From assembly GCF_002119405.1 (NCBI RefSeq), contig NZ_MTBG01000003.1, positions 1 through 64,000 of the forward strand: DNA of 64,000 nt, written 5' to 3'. The position numbers and the translations under genes were made by a program. The stretch's first letter is position 1; the number at the start of each line of letters is the position of its first letter. This document shows positions 1 through 9,432 of this stretch, one piece after another. The notes below the pieces were generated by a model, which saw only the letters and a program-made list of their open reading frames with translations, did no database searches and had not been told where the DNA came from. The stretch is from Pseudoruegeria sp. SK021 (GTDB taxonomy: Bacteria; Pseudomonadota; Alphaproteobacteria; Rhodobacterales; Rhodobacteraceae).

Positions 1-313
1 GCCTTCTCTTGCGCCCTATTCTTTCCACCAATGTCATCTGGGATTGGTCAAGATGGCGACGCGCCCATCAACTCGACGCCGCAAGAGCTCATCGGAAAAC
101 CGGGCTCAAAATGCAACTGTAGTATTAAGCGCCCTCTTTGGCGTCACCGTCGCTAGGGCGATCCGCAGCAAGGGCAACGCGTGATCACACAGATGTGTAA
201 AAAGATAGTCGGGACCCAAACCTGCCCAGCGGACGTTCACTGTTCAAGCGGCCCAACGAGGGGTCGCAGCTATTCGCCGGATCGATCTTGGCGGAGACCA
301 TTTGAAAGGACCT
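1..313. other. Window edge, no gene assigned
   Basis: One frame is open on the plus strand from the first base to about position 156, but its translation has no recognisable motif and its composition does not look like the neighbouring genes. It could be the end of a gene that starts outside the window. The rest of the stretch should hold the promoter of the secreted repeat protein that follows. I see no convincing -35/-10 pair. Confidence 0.3.
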
Positions 314-316
314 ATG

Positions 317-835
317 ATGAATACGACTGCAAAAGCCCTTCTGATCTCCACTGCGCTGGCCTTGCCGATGGGCATGTCGGCCACGGCTCAAACCACGAAC
401 CCGTCGCAGCTGACAGAGGTGCTGTCCTCCAATCTAAGTCAGCTCAATATCTCGACCGACGGTCTTGAGATGCTGAGCACCGAGCAGATGCTGGAACTGG
501 AAGGCATCATCAGTGGCGGCAACCAGTCGGATGCTGACAAAAAGCAGCAAGCCGAAACCTATCTGTCCGAGACCCTGCCGGGATACACCGCTGCTGGCGC
601 AACCACGGCAACCGGCGCGACCGCAATGACCACTGCCGATGCGTCGGCGATGGATAAGTCGCAGCTGGAAGAGAACCTGACCACCGAGCTGTCCAAGCTG
701 GGCGTAGAGACCGATGGTGTCTCCAGCCTGTCGACGGAGCAGATGCTGGAACTTGACGGCATTCTGGGCACGGCCGGGAAATCCGACGCTGATCGCAAGC
801 AAGGGGCAGAAGCCTTCCTTGCGGACGCGATGTAA
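317..835 (+). CDS. Secreted two-repeat protein of unknown function
   Basis: About 172 residues with an N-terminal Sec signal peptide (hydrophobic LLISTALALPMGMSATAQ, probable cleavage after ATAQ). The mature part is two copies of a roughly 50-residue unit joined by an Ala/Thr-rich linker. Each unit has the pattern L..L..L.(I/V).TDG...LSTEQMLEL(E/D)GI followed by SDAD(K/R)KQ.AE..L. The start is taken at the second of two adjacent ATG codons because the AAGGA at 306-310 lies 6 bases upstream of it; the ATG at 314 is the alternative. No catalytic motif is visible, so I assign no function. The gene converges on dnaE and ends before a strong hairpin. Confidence 0.75.
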   Translation: MNTTAKALLISTALALPMGMSATAQTTNPSQLTEVLSSNLSQLNISTDGLEMLSTEQMLELEGIISGGNQSDADKKQQAETYLSETLPGYTAAGATTATGATAMTTADASAMDKSQLEENLTTELSKLGVETDGVSSLSTEQMLELDGILGTAGKSDADRKQGAEAFLADAM

Positions 836-864
836 CAGTCGGCATGCGCTGATTTGGAAATTAT

Positions 865-888
865 CAAAGGGGCCTTCGGGCCCCTTTG
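865..888. terminator. Hairpin between convergent genes
   Basis: A perfect 10-bp stem (CAAAGGGGCC with its complement) closed by a TTCG tetraloop. It lies between the ends of the secreted repeat protein gene and dnaE, so it could serve either strand. No long T-run follows on either side, so the fold is certain but strict Rho-independent termination is not. Confidence 0.65.
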
Positions 889-934
889 GCTTGTGCGCGG
901 ATGGAACGGGAACTTGGGCTGCGCCCCGTTGGCG

Positions 935-3900
935 TTACAGATCCTCGACCAGCGCCACCCCACCCAGCGATTTGATGGCGGCTTTGACCTGCGGGGTGAC
1001 CGCGTAATCCTGCGGTAGCAAGATCGGCACTTCGCCTGCGCCGGAGTCCAGCAAGTCGGCAGCGTGGATCAAAATCTCGACCGGGGCTCGGGTGCGGGTT
1101 TTGGCCTCGGCGTTGACCTTGGCCAGAAGGTCCGCCACCGTCGCTGCCGCTTCGGCGGCGTCCAGATGAATGCGCAGCCCTGTCGCGCCCGCCGCGGCCA
1201 CGGCCCCATCAATGGGCTGAACCGAGCGGCACAGCAGCTTGAGCTGGTCGGCCTCGCAAGTGGCTTCGACCGACAGCACGACATTGCTGCCCGGCTCTAG
1301 CAGATCGCGCGAGGCTTCCAGCGTGTCCGAGAACATCGTCACCTCATAGAGGCCACTGGGGTCGGACAGTTGCACAAAGGCAAAGCGATTGCCGCGCGCC
1401 GATTTCAGCTCGCGCCGCGACGAGACAGACCCGGCCAGCTTGGCAGCAAGCGGGCCGCTGCGCGACGCCTCGGCCACATCGGCCAAGGTGCGTACGCCCG
1501 AGCGTTTCAGCGGGGCCATGTAATCATCCAGCGGATGGCCCGACAGGTAGAACCCGATGGCCATATGCTCTTCGCCCAGCCGTTCGGTGGGCAACCAGTC
1601 GTCCATCTGCGGCAGACGCGGTTCAGGCAGGTCATCCCCGGCCTCGCCAAAGAGCGATACCTGTTTCGAGGCTCGCTGATCATGGATCGCCGCCGAATAG
1701 GACACCAGCGCATCCAAGCCGCTAAACACCCGCCGCCGGTTCGGATCCAACTGGTCAAACGCCCCGGCCCGGGCCAGCATTTCCATCGGCCGCTTGCCGA
1801 TGCGTTTCAGGTCCACCCGGCGGGCCACGTCGAACAGGGTGGCGAAGGGGGTATCGCCCCGGCCCGCCTCGATCATCTTCATCGCCTCGACGCCCACGTT
1901 TTTCAACGCGCCAAGACCATAGACCAATGCGCCATTGGCCACACTGAACCGGGCGCAGCTGCGGTTGACGCAAGGTGGCACGATGGTCAGGCCAAGGCCG
2001 CGACGCACCTCTTCGGCATAGATCGCCAGCTTGTCGGTCAGATGGATATCGCAGTTCATCACCCCGGCCATAAATTCGACCGGGTGATTGGCCTTAAGCC
2101 AAGCCGTTTGATAGCTGACCACGGCATAGGCTGCCGCGTGGGATTTGTTGAAGCCGTAATTGGCAAACTTATCCAGCAGGTTCCAGACCTCGGTGGCCTT
2201 GGCCCCATCCACCCCGTTCTCGGACGCGCCTTTCAGGAACTTGGGCTTCTCGGCGTCCATCGCCTCTTGAATCTTTTTACCCATGGCCCGGCGCAACAGG
2301 TCCGCGCCGCCAAGGCTGTAACCGGCCATTTCCTGAGCGATCTGCATCACCTGTTCCTGATAAACGATGATGCCTTGGGTCTCATTCAGGATATGGTCGA
2401 TGGACGGGTGCAGGGTGTCCCGTTCGCTGAGGCCATTCTTGACCTCACAGAACTTGGGGATATTTTCCATCGGGCCGGGACGATAGAGGGCCACCAGCGC
2501 GATGATATCCTCGATGCAGTCGGGCTTCATCCGGCGCAGGGCATCCATCATGCCGCTGCTTTCCACCTGAAACACCGCAACCGTCTTGGCATCGGCATAG
2601 AGCTTATAGGATTTGGCATCATCCAGCGGGATCGCGGCGATGTCGTTTTCAGTGCCGGGGGCCGGATCGTACAGCACGGTTCCATCTGCCGCCTGATGCA
2701 GGGGCCGACCGGTGGCGTTGATCTGTTCCACCGCGTTCTGAATCACGGTCAGGGTTTTCAGGCCGAGGAAGTCGAACTTCACCAGTCCGGCCTGCTCCAC
2801 CCATTTCATGTTGAACTGCGTCGCGGGCATATCCGAGCGCGGGTCTTGATAGAGCGGCACCAGCTCATCCAGAGGCCGGTCCCCGATCACCACACCAGCG
2901 GCGTGGGTCGACGCATTCCGCAGCAATCCCTCAACCTGCTGGCCGTATTCCAACAGCCGCGCGACGACCTCTTCGTTGCGGGCCTCTTCGCGCAGGCGCG
3001 GCTCGTCGATCAGGGCTTGGGCGATGCTGACCGGCTTGACGCCTTCAACCGGGATCATCTTCGACAGGCGATCCACCTGTCCGTAGGGCATTTGCAGCAC
3101 CCGGCCCACGTCGCGCACCGCCGCCTTGGACAACAGCGCACCGAAGGTGATGATCTGCCCGACGCGGTCGCGACCATATTTGCCCTGAACGTAGGTGATG
3201 ACCTCTTCGCGGCGGTCCATGCAGAAGTCGATGTCGAAGTCGGGCATGGAGACCCGTTCGGGGTTCAAGAACCGCTCGAACAGCAGCGAATAGCGCAGCG
3301 GGTCAAGGTCGGTTATGGTCAGCGCATAGGCGACCAAGCTGCCTGCACCAGACCCCCGGCCCGGCCCCACCGGGATACCTTGGTCCTTGGCCCATTTGAT
3401 AAAGTCGGCCACGATCAGAAAGTAGCCGGGAAAGCCCATGCCTTCGATGATCTTCAGCTCAAACTCCAGCCGGGCCTCGTAGTCCGCGACCTCGGTGGCG
3501 TGCGGGATCACCTCAAGCCGTGCGGCCAGACCTGCGCGGGCTTGGCGGCGCAGCTCGTCCACCTCGTCATCGGCAAAGCGCGGCAGGATCGGGTCGTGCA
3601 GGTTGGCCTTGAAGGCGCAGCGCCGGGCAATCTCGACCGTGTTCTCGATTGCCTCGGGCAGATCGGCAAACAGGGTCACCATTTCTTCGGGCGTTTTCAG
3701 GTAATGCTGCGGTGTCAGGCGGCGGCGCGGTTCCTGTTGATCGACATAGGCCCCTTCGGCGATGCAGATCAGCGCATCATGAGCCTGATACATGTCGGTC
3801 TTGGGGAAATAAACGTCATTGGTGGCGACCAGCGGCAGGTCCATGGCATAGGCCATCTCAATATGGCCGCGTTCGCTTTGGGTTTCGGCCAAGGGCTGGC

Positions 3901-4450
3901 CGTCTTCGCCGGGATGGCGTTGCAATTCAACATAGAGCCGGTCTGGAAAAGCCCGCGCCAAGGCAGACAGCAGCGCCTCGGCTTTGGCCCGCTGGTTGTT
4001 GCGCAACAGACGCCCCACCGGCCCATCCGGCCCACCGCTGAGGCAGATCAAGCCCTCCGCATGCTGGGCCAGTTCGTCCAGCGTCACTTGCGGCAACTGC
4101 CCGCCCTTGCCGACATAGAGCGCGGTGTTCAGCTTCAGCAGGTTGAGATAGCCGGTCTGGTTCTGCACCAACAGCACCACCGGGGCGGGATCCGCGGCAC
4201 GGCCGTTCTGCGCCGCCGCCTCGAAGGCCAAATCCACCTGACAGCCCAATATTGGCTGCACCCCGGCTTTGGCGGCCGAGACGGAAAATTCCAGCGCCGC
4301 GAACATGTTGTTGGTATCGGTGACGGCCACGGCCGGCATTCCCATGCCCGCAATCAGTCCGGGCAGGGATTTCAGGCGCACTGCCCCTTCCAGAAGGGAA
4401 TATTCACTGTGCAGGCGGAGGTGGATGAATCGGGGTTCTTTGCTCATCAT
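935..4450 (-). CDS. dnaE: DNA polymerase III alpha subunit
   Basis: Replicative C-family polymerase of about 1171 residues, the normal length for DnaE. The N-terminus is the PHP domain (FIHLRLHSEYSLLEGAV). The palm carries PDFDID around residue 400, with two of the catalytic aspartates, followed by FCMDRREEV. The helix-hairpin-helix and OB-fold regions follow, and the OB fold is recognisable in FAFVQLSDPSGLYEVTMFSD near the C-terminus. The start is placed at the first of two tandem ATG codons, just before SKEPRFIHLRLHSEYS; an upstream TTG at 4468 is in frame but adds only six unconserved residues. The gene is transcribed divergently from xdhA and stands alone. Confidence 0.97.
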   Translation of the reverse strand: MMSKEPRFIHLRLHSEYSLLEGAVRLKSLPGLIAGMGMPAVAVTDTNNMFAALEFSVSAAKAGVQPILGCQVDLAFEAAAQNGRAADPAPVVLLVQNQTGYLNLLKLNTALYVGKGGQLPQVTLDELAQHAEGLICLSGGPDGPVGRLLRNNQRAKAEALLSALARAFPDRLYVELQRHPGEDGQPLAETQSERGHIEMAYAMDLPLVATNDVYFPKTDMYQAHDALICIAEGAYVDQQEPRRRLTPQHYLKTPEEMVTLFADLPEAIENTVEIARRCAFKANLHDPILPRFADDEVDELRRQARAGLAARLEVIPHATEVADYEARLEFELKIIEGMGFPGYFLIVADFIKWAKDQGIPVGPGRGSGAGSLVAYALTITDLDPLRYSLLFERFLNPERVSMPDFDIDFCMDRREEVITYVQGKYGRDRVGQIITFGALLSKAAVRDVGRVLQMPYGQVDRLSKMIPVEGVKPVSIAQALIDEPRLREEARNEEVVARLLEYGQQVEGLLRNASTHAAGVVIGDRPLDELVPLYQDPRSDMPATQFNMKWVEQAGLVKFDFLGLKTLTVIQNAVEQINATGRPLHQAADGTVLYDPAPGTENDIAAIPLDDAKSYKLYADAKTVAVFQVESSGMMDALRRMKPDCIEDIIALVALYRPGPMENIPKFCEVKNGLSERDTLHPSIDHILNETQGIIVYQEQVMQIAQEMAGYSLGGADLLRRAMGKKIQEAMDAEKPKFLKGASENGVDGAKATEVWNLLDKFANYGFNKSHAAAYAVVSYQTAWLKANHPVEFMAGVMNCDIHLTDKLAIYAEEVRRGLGLTIVPPCVNRSCARFSVANGALVYGLGALKNVGVEAMKMIEAGRGDTPFATLFDVARRVDLKRIGKRPMEMLARAGAFDQLDPNRRRVFSGLDALVSYSAAIHDQRASKQVSLFGEAGDDLPEPRLPQMDDWLPTERLGEEHMAIGFYLSGHPLDDYMAPLKRSGVRTLADVAEASRSGPLAAKLAGSVSSRRELKSARGNRFAFVQLSDPSGLYEVTMFSDTLEASRDLLEPGSNVVLSVEATCEADQLKLLCRSVQPIDGAVAAAGATGLRIHLDAAEAAATVADLLAKVNAEAKTRTRAPVEILIHAADLLDSGAGEVPILLPQDYAVTPQVKAAIKSLGGVALVEDL

Positions 4451-4664
4451 CCGATCATAGCGGGGCAAACCGCTGGCTCCCAGAGGCCGCGCGCGACTGC
4501 ATAAAAATTAATCTCTGCCCGTTGTCTCAGCACAAAACTGCATCCCTGCCCTTGCCAACGTGCGGCAATACACGTCTTGTTCAAGTCACAACTTCGGCAT
4601 TTGCTTTACGCCGCATCGGGCAATTGTACGACGGGACGGATGGCAGACAGCGGTGGGTAACGAC

Positions 4665-6074
4665 ATGGACACTTCGTTTCTTCTCAACGGAGAGACCGTG
4701 CGCATCGAGGGCGAACCCCCCACGCGTACACTTCTGGACTGGCTGCGCGAACGGCGCGGGCTGACCGGCACCAAAGAAGGCTGCAATGAGGGCGATTGCG
4801 GGGCCTGCACGGTGATGGTCACAGACAGTCACGGCGCGCGGGCCTTGAACGCCTGTATCCTGTTCCTGCCCCAGCTTGACGGCAAGGCCATCCGCACCGT
4901 CGAAGGCATGTCCGGTCCCGATGGCGCGTTGCACCCGGTGCAAGCGGCGATGGTCGATCTACACGGCTCGCAATGCGGCTTCTGCACCCCGGGCTTTGTC
5001 GTCTCGATGGTCACGGCCCATACCAATGGCGCCACCGACCATGACACTCAACTGGCCGGGAACCTGTGCCGCTGTACCGGCTATGCACCGATCATCCGCG
5101 CCGCAAAGGCGGCTGAGGCCGCGACAATCCCGCAGTGGATCGCAGCCGACCGCGCCACATTCCTGACCGACGCGCTGACCGACGGGGCCGAGGCCCCGGC
5201 GCAGCCCGTGACCGGCACCGTCGTCGCGCCGCAGACCACCGATGCGCTGGCCGAGTGGTATATGGCCCATCCTGACGCCACCCTGATCGCCGGAGCGACA
5301 GATGTGGGGCTGTGGGTCACCAAGCAGTTGCGCGATCTTGATCCGGTCTGTTTTCTGGGCGGGATCAGCGATCTGAAAGGTGTCACCATCGGGGCGGACG
5401 CGATCCATGTCGGGGCGATGACCAGTCTGACTGACCTGCGGCTGGCGCTGCAAGACCGGCACCCGTCCTTTGCTGAGATGATCCGGCGCTATGGCTCGAC
5501 CCAAGTGCGCAACGCGGCGACGGTGGGCGGCAACATCGCCAACGGCTCGCCCATTGGCGACAGCCCTCCGGCCCTGATCGCGCTGGGGGCGACCTTGCAT
5601 CTGCGCCGGGGGGGCGAGCGGCGCAGCCTGCCGCTGGACGAGTACTTTATTGCCTATGGCAAACAGGATCGCGCCCCCGGCGAATTTGTCGAGGCGGTCA
5701 GCATCCCGCTGCAACCGGATCATCTGCGCTGTTATAAAATCTCGAAACGCTTTGATCAGGACATTTCCGCCCTGTGCGGCTGTTTCAACATCGCGGTCGA
5801 GGATGGCACGGTGCGCAGCGCCCGGATCGCCTTTGGCGGCATGGCGGCCACCCCCAAACGCGCCGCCCATGTAGAAGCGGCGCTGATCGGCCAACCCTGG
5901 ACCGAAGCCACGATCGCCGCGGCGGCCGCGCTGTTTGCCACTGATTACGCCCCGATGTCGGATATGCGCGCCTCGGCGGAATATCGGTTGCACAGCGCCG
6001 AGAACCTGTTGCACCGGTATTATCTCGACAGTCTGGGCGACACCCCGACCAACGTTCTGGAGGTCACACCATGA
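4665..6074 (+). CDS. xdhA: Xanthine dehydrogenase small subunit (2Fe-2S/FAD)
   Basis: About 469 residues. It passes electrons from the molybdenum centre in XdhB to NAD+ through two 2Fe-2S clusters and FAD. The first cluster ligands are in CNEGDCGAC (Cys40, Cys45, Cys48). The second cluster is marked by QCGFCTPG and CRCTGYAPI. The C-terminal half is the FAD-binding fold, with NAATVGGNIANGSPIGDSPP. The start is the ATG before DTSFLLNGETVRI, where homology to the ferredoxin-like domain begins; the open frame continues upstream to 4560 but that part looks non-coding. It is the first gene of an operon and overlaps xdhB by ATGA. Confidence 0.95.
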   Translation: MDTSFLLNGETVRIEGEPPTRTLLDWLRERRGLTGTKEGCNEGDCGACTVMVTDSHGARALNACILFLPQLDGKAIRTVEGMSGPDGALHPVQAAMVDLHGSQCGFCTPGFVVSMVTAHTNGATDHDTQLAGNLCRCTGYAPIIRAAKAAEAATIPQWIAADRATFLTDALTDGAEAPAQPVTGTVVAPQTTDALAEWYMAHPDATLIAGATDVGLWVTKQLRDLDPVCFLGGISDLKGVTIGADAIHVGAMTSLTDLRLALQDRHPSFAEMIRRYGSTQVRNAATVGGNIANGSPIGDSPPALIALGATLHLRRGGERRSLPLDEYFIAYGKQDRAPGEFVEAVSIPLQPDHLRCYKISKRFDQDISALCGCFNIAVEDGTVRSARIAFGGMAATPKRAAHVEAALIGQPWTEATIAAAAALFATDYAPMSDMRASAEYRLHSAENLLHRYYLDSLGDTPTNVLEVTP

Positions 6075-8482
6075 GCGTCGGCACCGCCCACCCGCATGAC
6101 GCCGCCCGCCTGCATGTGACGGGGCAGGCCCGCTATGTCGACGATCAACCCCTGCCCGCCAACTGCCTGCATCTGGCCTTCGGTCTGAGCCCGGTTGCCG
6201 CCGGCCGCCTGATCGCGATGGATCTGTCAGCGGTGCGCCGCGCCCCCGGCGTTGTCGCGGTCTATACCCCCGCCGATCTGGGCTGCAATCCCGACTGCTC
6301 GCCGTCCAACCATGACGAGCCGTTGCTGTGCGACGGCACCATCCACTATCTGGGGCAACAGTTGTTTCTGGTCGCCGCCACCAGCCATCTGGCGGCGCGG
6401 CGCGCGGCGCGGCTGGCACAGGTCGAGGTCGAAGAAACCCCGGCGCTGCTGACCATCGATCAGGCGCTGGCCGCCAACAGCCGGTTCGAAGACGGCCCGC
6501 GCATTTACTGCAAGGGCGAGGCTGACCGCGCCCTTGCCGCAGCCGCGCACCGCCTGCAAGACAGCGTCACCATGGGCGGACAGGAACATTTCTATCTTGA
6601 GGGTCAGGCCGCCCTCGCGCTGCCGCAAGAAGGCGGCGATATGGTGGTGTCCAGTTCCACCCAGCACCCGACCGAGATTCAGCACAAAGTGGCCGAAGCC
6701 CTGTCGGTGCCGATGCATGCGGTGCGGGTCGAGACCCGGCGCATGGGCGGCGGCTTTGGTGGCAAGGAAAGTCAGGGCAACGCGCTGGCGATTGCCTGTG
6801 CACTGGTGGCGGCGCGGACCGGACGGCCCGCCAAGATGCGCTATGACCGCGACGATGACATGATGATCACCGGCAAGCGCCATGATTTCCGGATCGGCTA
6901 TGACGTGGGCTTCGATGCGGATGGCCGGATCAGCGGCATCACCTTCGATCATTACGCCCGATGTGGCTGGAGCATGGACCTGTCGCTGCCAGTGGCGGAC
7001 CGGGCGATGCTGCATGCCGACAACGCCTATCACCTGACCGACATCACCATCACCTCGCATCGGTTGAAGACCAACACCCAAAGCGCCACCGCCTATCGCG
7101 GCTTTGGCGGACCGCAGGGTATGCTGGGCATCGAAGTGGTGATGGACCGGATCGCGCATCATCTGGGGCTTGATCCGCTGGCGGTGCGCCGGGTCAATTA
7201 CTATGACGAGGCTGCGCCTGGGACCGCGCCACACAGTGCCGAAGACCCCGCCCCCGTAGTCGCGCCGGTTGACGCAAATACTGACCTGACCTCGCGCGGG
7301 GCGACCGCAACCGAAGATGGCCGCCCAACCTCGGTGACGGCGGGCGCGGCCCAAACCACGCCCTATCACATGCCGGTCACTGATTTTATCCTCAACAGCC
7401 TGACCGACGCGCTGGCCACGCGCTGCGATTACGCCGCCCGGCGCAAAGCAGTGGCGGATTGGAACGCCGCCCATCCGGTGCTGAAAAAGGGCATTGCCCT
7501 GACCCCGGTGAAATTCGGCATTTCGTTCACCCTGACCCACCTCAATCAGGCTGGCGCGCTGGTGCATGTCTATCAGGACGGGTCGATCCACATGAACCAC
7601 GGCGGCACCGAAATGGGGCAAGGCCTGTTCCAGAAGGTGGCGCAAGTGGCGGCGGCGCGGTTCGGTGTGCCGCTGAGCATGATCAAGATCACGGCGACGG
7701 ATACCGCCAAAGTGCCCAACACCTCGGCCACGGCGGCCTCGTCGGGATCGGACCTGAACGGCATGGCGGTAAAAGCCGCCTGTGACACCATCCGCGACCG
7801 GATCGCCACCCTGCTGGCTGACTTGAACCAGATCGCGGCGGCAGAGGTGCGGTTCGAGGATGGCGCGGTCCACGCGGGCGGCAAGACCTACAGCTTCGCC
7901 GAAGCCGCAGAATTGGCCTATATGAACCGGATCAGCCTGAGCGCCACCGGCTATTACCGCACCCCCAAGGTCGAATGGGACCGGATCAAGGGACGGGGAC
8001 GGCCGTTCTTTTACTTCGCCTATGGCGCGGCCTGTACCGAGGTGGTGATCGACACCCTAACCGGTGAGAACCGCATCCTGCGCACCGATATTCTGCACGA
8101 CGCGGGCGAGTCGTTGAACCCGGCGCTGGATATCGGCCAGATCGAAGGCGGCTATGTCCAAGGCGCGGGCTGGCTCACCACCGAGGAATTGGTCTGGGAC
8201 GACAAGGGCCGTCTGCGCACCCACGCGCCCTCGACCTATAAAATCCCCGCCTGTTCGGATCGTCCGGCAGTGTTCAACGTCGATCTTTGGGATGGGCGCA
8301 ACACCGAAGACACGATCTATCGCTCGAAAGCGGTGGGTGAGCCGCCGTTCATGTTGGGAATTTCCGCCCTGTCGGCCCTGACCGACGCGGTGGCCGCCTG
8401 CGGCACGGTCTGGCCCAGCCTTGATGCCCCCGCCACGCCAGAAGCGGTGCTGGCAGCGGTCCGCCGTGTGCAAGCCGCATGA
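6071..8482 (+). CDS. xdhB: Xanthine dehydrogenase large subunit (molybdopterin)
   Basis: About 803 residues. It binds the molybdenum cofactor and hydroxylates hypoxanthine and xanthine. Typical cofactor and substrate motifs are present: MGGGFGGKESQ, TAYRGFGGPQGMLG, GGTEMGQGLFQK and near the C-terminus KAVGEPPFMLGISA, which contains the glutamate expected to act as base. Residues of about 387-428 form an Ala/Thr/Asp-rich insert ahead of TTPYHMPVTDF that does not look like the usual family sequence. Start and stop codons overlap those of xdhA and xdhC by 4 bases, which suggests translational coupling. Confidence 0.95.
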   Translation: MSVGTAHPHDAARLHVTGQARYVDDQPLPANCLHLAFGLSPVAAGRLIAMDLSAVRRAPGVVAVYTPADLGCNPDCSPSNHDEPLLCDGTIHYLGQQLFLVAATSHLAARRAARLAQVEVEETPALLTIDQALAANSRFEDGPRIYCKGEADRALAAAAHRLQDSVTMGGQEHFYLEGQAALALPQEGGDMVVSSSTQHPTEIQHKVAEALSVPMHAVRVETRRMGGGFGGKESQGNALAIACALVAARTGRPAKMRYDRDDDMMITGKRHDFRIGYDVGFDADGRISGITFDHYARCGWSMDLSLPVADRAMLHADNAYHLTDITITSHRLKTNTQSATAYRGFGGPQGMLGIEVVMDRIAHHLGLDPLAVRRVNYYDEAAPGTAPHSAEDPAPVVAPVDANTDLTSRGATATEDGRPTSVTAGAAQTTPYHMPVTDFILNSLTDALATRCDYAARRKAVADWNAAHPVLKKGIALTPVKFGISFTLTHLNQAGALVHVYQDGSIHMNHGGTEMGQGLFQKVAQVAAARFGVPLSMIKITATDTAKVPNTSATAASSGSDLNGMAVKAACDTIRDRIATLLADLNQIAAAEVRFEDGAVHAGGKTYSFAEAAELAYMNRISLSATGYYRTPKVEWDRIKGRGRPFFYFAYGAACTEVVIDTLTGENRILRTDILHDAGESLNPALDIGQIEGGYVQGAGWLTTEELVWDDKGRLRTHAPSTYKIPACSDRPAVFNVDLWDGRNTEDTIYRSKAVGEPPFMLGISALSALTDAVAACGTVWPSLDAPATPEAVLAAVRRVQAA

Positions 8483-9432
8483 GCTTTGATCTGGAAGCGC
8501 TGCAGCGCGCGGTCGCGGCGCATGGCCGGGTCGCACGGGTGCTGGTCGCCGAAGTGCGCGGCTCGTCCCCGCGCGAGGTTGGCGCGGCCATGCTGGTCTG
8601 GGCGGGCGGACAATCGGGCACCATCGGCGGCGGCGCATTGGAACATCAGGCGGCGCTGGCGGCCCTCGGCACGCAGGCAGACAGGGTCAGCCGCCATCCG
8701 TTGGGGCCAAGCCTCGGGCAATGCTGCGGCGGCACAGTCACCCTGATCACCGAAGTTTATGACCCGGCCCGGATCGCGGCACTGACGGACGCCTTGCCCC
8801 CAGAGACGCCGATCCTGCGCCGGATCGAAGGCAATGCCGAAACGCCCTTGGCCCTGCGCCGCGCCCTGCGGCAGGCCCGGCAGGAAGGCATCGCGCCGCC
8901 GCCGCACTTCAGCCACGGCTGGATGATCGAACCGGTGGCGCATCCCGACCGGCCCCTGTGGATTTGGGGGGCGGGCCATGTGGGCCGCGCCATGATCGAC
9001 GTGATGGCGCCGCTGCCCGGTTTGGCCCTGACATGGATCGATACCGGCCCAGAGCGGTTTCCGGACACTGTGCCAAACGGGGTAACGGTGCTGCCCGCGG
9101 CCGATCCTGTGGCCTTGGTGCGCCATGCGCCGCCCGACGCGGATCACCTGATCCTGACCTATTCGCACGCCTTGGATCTGGATCTGTGCCACGCCTTGCT
9201 GGCGCATGGGTTCGGGCGCACCGGCTTGATCGGATCAACCAGCAAATGGGCGCGGTTCCAAAGCCGCCTGCGGTCGCTCGGCCATGTTCAGACCAGCATC
9301 GACCGGATCAACTGTCCGATCGGCGACCCCAGCCTTGGCAAGACACCCCATGCCATCGCCATCAGCACCGCCGCCGCCTTGCTGCGCCCTGCTAGCGCCG
9401 CCGCCGCGCCCGCGAAGGAGACCCGCGCATGA
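8479..9432 (+). CDS. xdhC: XdhC, molybdenum cofactor maturation factor
   Basis: About 317 residues. In Rhodobacter capsulatus XdhC binds molybdenum cofactor, promotes its sulfuration and inserts it into XdhB; it is not part of the finished enzyme. The sequence shows the N-terminal family pattern VRGSSPREVGAAMLVW followed by GTIGGGALEHQA and GQCCGGTVTL, then a Rossmann-like C-terminal part (LWIWGAGHVGRAM, LIGSTSKWARF). It overlaps xdhB upstream and the ABC ATPase downstream by ATGA, so purine oxidation and the transporter are in one transcription unit. Confidence 0.93.
   Translation: MSFDLEALQRAVAAHGRVARVLVAEVRGSSPREVGAAMLVWAGGQSGTIGGGALEHQAALAALGTQADRVSRHPLGPSLGQCCGGTVTLITEVYDPARIAALTDALPPETPILRRIEGNAETPLALRRALRQARQEGIAPPPHFSHGWMIEPVAHPDRPLWIWGAGHVGRAMIDVMAPLPGLALTWIDTGPERFPDTVPNGVTVLPAADPVALVRHAPPDADHLILTYSHALDLDLCHALLAHGFGRTGLIGSTSKWARFQSRLRSLGHVQTSIDRINCPIGDPSLGKTPHAIAISTAAALLRPASAAAAPAKETRA

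Noticed and set aside
1370-4504. 1044-residue open frame antisense to dnaE
   Set aside because: The opposite strand encodes an unmistakable DnaE. The frame is rich in His, Gln, Arg and Gly, as expected for a shadow of GC-rich codons, and has no domain.
6227-7873. 548-residue open frame antisense to xdhB
   Set aside because: Shadow of xdhB; no motif, composition typical of antisense frames.
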